A stretch of DNA of 64,000 bases, taken from assembly GCA_965203615.1 (NCBI GenBank), contig OZ241900.1, forward strand, positions 3,782,001-3,846,000, read 5' to 3'. This stretch comes from VXNE01 sp965203615 (lineage in GTDB: Bacteria > Pseudomonadota > Gammaproteobacteria > Pseudomonadales > Azotimanducaceae). Below the pieces are notes generated by a model that saw only the letters and a list, made by a program, of their open reading frames with translations, ran no database searches and was not told the origin of the DNA. Numbering within the stretch: the stretch's first letter is position 1; every line of letters begins with the position of its first letter. The position numbers were made by a program, and so were the translations under genes. Of this stretch, positions 61,519 through 64,000 are shown one piece after another.

Positions 61519-62341
61519 TCTGTCCCAGGAGACAATGCTCATCCCGCTGGAGGACATCGGCCTGCTCCGGTTCGCCGGCCCGGACGTGATCGGGTTCCTG
61601 CAGGGCTACCTGACCTCCGACGCGACAGAACTCGGCGAAGAGCCGAAGTTCACGGCGATGTGCAACATTCGCGGCCGTGCGGTCTGCACGGGGTTCGCCT
61701 GGCTGGATGGGGAGGCGGTCACACTCGCGCTGCACCGGTCTCTATGCGCGCCGGTGCGGGACTTCCTGCGGCCTTACCTGTTGTTCTCGAAGACCCGGCT
61801 CTCGGACGAAACGTCCGCCGCTCTTGTTCTGGGCGCGCTCGGAGATGTCGGGGATGGCACCTCCGGCTTTCCTACGCGTGCCCGCCGACTCGACGATGCG
61901 CGACAGTTGTGCGTATTGCCCAGAGACGGGCCGGTCGAAGTGAACGCCGGAACACAGGCCGCGCGAGTGCGCTGGGATCTCGCTCAGATCGAAAGGCGGG
62001 AAGTCTGGTTGGCCGCGGAAACAACAGGCGAGTTCCTGCCGCAGATGATCGGGTTGGACGAAATCGGCGCGGTCAGTTTCTCGAAGGGCTGCTACCTGGG
62101 CCAGGAAGTGGTTGCCCGGGCGCAGCACCTGGGCGAGGTGAAGCGCAGACTGGCCGCGTTGAACTGGTCCGGGGCCCGGCCGTCGCCGGGCGCGAAAGTC
62201 GAGGCGAACGGCCGGCGGGTCGGAATCGTGGTCTCGGTGGCGGGCTCAGATGCCGGCAGGGCGCTCGCGGTGCTCCGTGCGGGGGATTCCGGCCCGTTTT
62301 CTACCCCGCGGCCCCACACGGACTTTGAACTCACCGGATAG
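61505..62341 (+). CDS. ygfZ: Folate-binding YgfZ/GcvT-like protein (Fe-S cluster repair)
   Basis: 278 residues. The YgfZ signature KGCYLGQEVVARAQHLGEVKRRL is present with its conserved Cys, as is the N-terminal RFAGPDVIGFLQGYLTSD of the GcvT-like fold. In E. coli YgfZ uses tetrahydrofolate to support certain Fe-S enzymes such as MiaB. Start at the first of two adjacent ATGs; the second (61508) is equally possible. Confidence 0.92.
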   Translation: MMVDGLSQETMLIPLEDIGLLRFAGPDVIGFLQGYLTSDATELGEEPKFTAMCNIRGRAVCTGFAWLDGEAVTLALHRSLCAPVRDFLRPYLLFSKTRLSDETSAALVLGALGDVGDGTSGFPTRARRLDDARQLCVLPRDGPVEVNAGTQAARVRWDLAQIERREVWLAAETTGEFLPQMIGLDEIGAVSFSKGCYLGQEVVARAQHLGEVKRRLAALNWSGARPSPGAKVEANGRRVGIVVSVAGSDAGRALAVLRAGDSGPFSTPRPHTDFELTG

Positions 62342-62503
62342 CGGTCTCGACGCCGCTTTGAACGCGCTCTTTGCGACGCGCCAACCGTCGCGAGCCGGGT
62401 GGACCCGCTATCGGCTGAAACTTGCGCATCGCGATGTATCATGTGCGACGAGTGGCAGAAAATTGCCGGTCGAGAAAGAGATCAAGGCAAGGGGGACTTT
62501 CGA

Positions 62504-63787
62504 ATGCATCAGCTATTGACAAAACGTTTGGCCGCGATGTTCGCGGTAGTGGCTTCGATTCCGGTCGCCGCAGACGGACTCGACACCGGCGATACCGCGT
62601 GGGTGATGACGTCAACGGCACTGGTATTGTTCATGACGCTGCCGGGACTTTCGCTTTTCTACGCGGGACTCGTGCGCTCCCGCAACGTTTTGAGCGTCCT
62701 GATGCAATGTTTCACCATCGCCTGCCTGGTCACGGTGCTGTGGCTCGTGGTGGGCTACAGCCTGGCGTTCGGCGACGGCAACTTCTTCGTCGGCGGCCTG
62801 GGGAAGGCACTATTCGCGGGTGTTGGCGAAGATGCGATGTCCGGCACCATTCCCGAATCGTCGTTCGCCATATTCCAGTTGACGTTCGCCATCATTACCC
62901 CGGCACTGATCGTCGGCGGCTTCGCGGAACGCATGCGCTTTTCCGCCGTGCTCCTGTTTACGACGCTGTGGCTGCTGGTGGTCTATGCGCCGGTTTGCCA
63001 CTGGGTCTGGGGCGGTGGATGGCTCGCCGATATGGGATTCATGGACTTCGCCGGCGGCTCCGTGGTGCATATCACCTGCGGTACCGCCGCGATCGTCGCC
63101 GCCATGACGATGGGTTCCCGCCGGGGCTTCCCGGAACGCATGACGCCGCCGCACAACATGACCTTGACCGTCATGGGCGCCGGCATGTTGTGGGTCGGCT
63201 GGTTCGGCTTCAACGGGGGTAGCGCGCTGGCTGCAAACGGGGACGCTGCGATGGCGATTACGGTGACCCACATATCCGCCGCCGCCGGTGCCCTGGTCTG
63301 GATGCTTGCGGAGTGGATTCGATTCGGCAAGCCGAGCGTGCTCGGCGCGGTCACCGGCATGGTGGCGGGCCTGGCCACCATTACGCCGGCTTCGGGTTAC
63401 GTTGGACCCGCGGGCGCGCTGATCATCGGTATCGCCGCCGGGGTGGTCTGCTTCGGGGCGACGAACTTCCTGAAACGCACGTTGAAAATCGATGACTCGC
63501 TCGATGTCTTTCCGGTGCACGGTGTCGGCGGTCTGGTGGGACTGATTCTCACGGGCCTGTTCGCCAGCAATGCGCTGGGCGTATTCAGCGGGCAGCACGA
63601 CATCAGCATCGGCAACCAGGTCGGTGTGCAGGCGATCGGGGCCCTGGCTACGCTCGCCTATACCGCGGTCTTCACCTGGATCATCCTGAAAGTCGTCGAT
63701 ATGGCCGTTGGTAACCGTGTCAGCGAAGACGAGGAGACCGAGGGTCTCGACCTCACGCAACACGAGGAGCGGGGTTACGATCTCTAG
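62504..63787 (+). CDS. amt: Ammonium transporter
   Basis: 427 residues from an ATG with GGGGGA 7 bases upstream. A signal peptide (LAAMFAVVASIPVAADGLD) is followed by the Amt core of 11 helices: MTLPGLSLFYAGLVRSRNVLS, VCHWVWGGGWLADMGFMDFAGGSVVHI with the first channel His, and DVFPVHGVGGLVG with the second. It moves ammonium/ammonia across the inner membrane. No glnK gene is adjacent in view (a 3' partner could lie beyond the window). Confidence 0.95.
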   Translation: MHQLLTKRLAAMFAVVASIPVAADGLDTGDTAWVMTSTALVLFMTLPGLSLFYAGLVRSRNVLSVLMQCFTIACLVTVLWLVVGYSLAFGDGNFFVGGLGKALFAGVGEDAMSGTIPESSFAIFQLTFAIITPALIVGGFAERMRFSAVLLFTTLWLLVVYAPVCHWVWGGGWLADMGFMDFAGGSVVHITCGTAAIVAAMTMGSRRGFPERMTPPHNMTLTVMGAGMLWVGWFGFNGGSALAANGDAAMAITVTHISAAAGALVWMLAEWIRFGKPSVLGAVTGMVAGLATITPASGYVGPAGALIIGIAAGVVCFGATNFLKRTLKIDDSLDVFPVHGVGGLVGLILTGLFASNALGVFSGQHDISIGNQVGVQAIGALATLAYTAVFTWIILKVVDMAVGNRVSEDEETEGLDLTQHEERGYDL

Positions 63788-63800
63788 CTTCAGCCAGGAG

Positions 63801-63974
63801 CCTTCAGCCGGGGAAGATTCCGCGACCGCTGACGCGTAAGGAAGTACCGGCATTTCCTCCGACGCTGGAGGCGTACTTCCATGCAAGCCCTCAGCCGGGG
63901 AGTTTCCCCGACCGCTGACGCGTAAGGAAGTGTAGGCGCTCCCCCCCATCGGCGGATGCGTACTTCCATGCAAG
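63801..63974 (+). repeat. Two tandem 87-bp repeats with double hairpins, sharing the TCAGCCGGGGA module
   Basis: Copy 1 63801-63887, copy 2 63888-63974. Both start with CYTCAGCCGGGGA, share GACCGCTGACGCGTAAGGAAGT and end GCGTACTTCCATGCAAG. GGAAGTAC pairs with GTACTTCC around an inner CCTCC/GGAGG hairpin in copy 1. In copy 2 only the outer stem survives. Another CTTCAGCCAGGA module lies just before, right after the amt stop. No gene is recognised in the last 213 bp of the window. Confidence 0.85.
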
Positions 63975-64000
63975 CCAGCGTTATTCCGCTCGCCGGAATG

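Noticed and set aside
62453..62467. Sigma-54-like TGGCAGAAAATTGCC upstream of the ammonium transporter
   Set aside because: The distance between GG and GC is 9 bases instead of the strictly required 10, and the -24 box is only partly conserved.

Overview
The window is one densely packed, G+C-rich stretch of a bacterial chromosome. Gene content points to a gammaproteobacterium: pepA-holC-valS lies divergent from lptF-lptG, rimI follows a short psi-like gene, a FabY-type ketosynthase is present, and there are two TonB-dependent outer-membrane receptors, a YgfZ, and a complete MoxR/Bat (aerotolerance-type) operon. The species cannot be named from the sequence. An uncultured environmental lineage is an inference only.

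Layout. 1-9.6 kb: the end of a sodium/solute symporter, DAHP synthase, a possible HolD plus RimI, a TVP38-flavoprotein fusion, a DUF547 protein, a GT-C-like membrane protein, an orphan ABC binding lipoprotein and a SirB1 protein. 9.6-12.1 kb: a type-B carboxylesterase and a coupled nucleotidyltransferase pair. 12.1-20.7 kb: a fatty-acid/acyl-CoA locus in which moaB-thiolase-fabY runs left and a 1634-residue single-chain biotin carboxylase/carboxyltransferase runs right from a shared 79-bp intergenic region. 20.8-25.4 kb: a visibly more A/T-rich accessory stretch with a BpsA-like protein, a small membrane protein, hemH, and a coupled TM/coiled-coil plus GIY-YIG-like pair. 25.4-30.2 kb: hisH-hisF, a quinone oxidoreductase and a TonB receptor. 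30.2-37.2 kb: valS-holC-pepA and lptFG, i.e. translation, replication-clamp-loader and LPS-export housekeeping genes. 37.3-47.4 kb: moxR-DUF58-lipoprotein-batA-batB-TPR-batD-batE, most junctions overlapping by 1-4 bp. 47.4-53.7 kb: a metallopeptidase/TPR protein, small exported proteins, cysE, nadK, and mocA-xdhC. 53.8-64 kb: a hydrolase, AbrB-PIN and HicBA toxin-antitoxin modules, a second TonB receptor, a 5'-truncated HNH gene, pyrD, ygfZ and an ammonium transporter.

The most striking structure is a family of short palindromic elements with a core like TCAGCCGGGGAGC followed by a GAGGGG/CCCCTC hairpin. Five hairpins sit in a tandem array at 49.46-49.64 kb. Two 40-bp copies, identical at 37 of 40 positions, lie in frame inside the coding sequences of holC and the HNH gene, in opposite orientations relative to those genes. 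The HNH gene also carries four copies of an unrelated palindrome (core TTTCCGCGGAAA). Related TCAGCCGGGGA modules start two 87-bp repeats after the ammonium transporter. This looks like a protein-embedded palindromic repeat system, comparable in concept to Rickettsia palindromic elements. The second noteworthy system is the inverted-order, single-chain acyl-CoA carboxylase beside fabY and thiolase.
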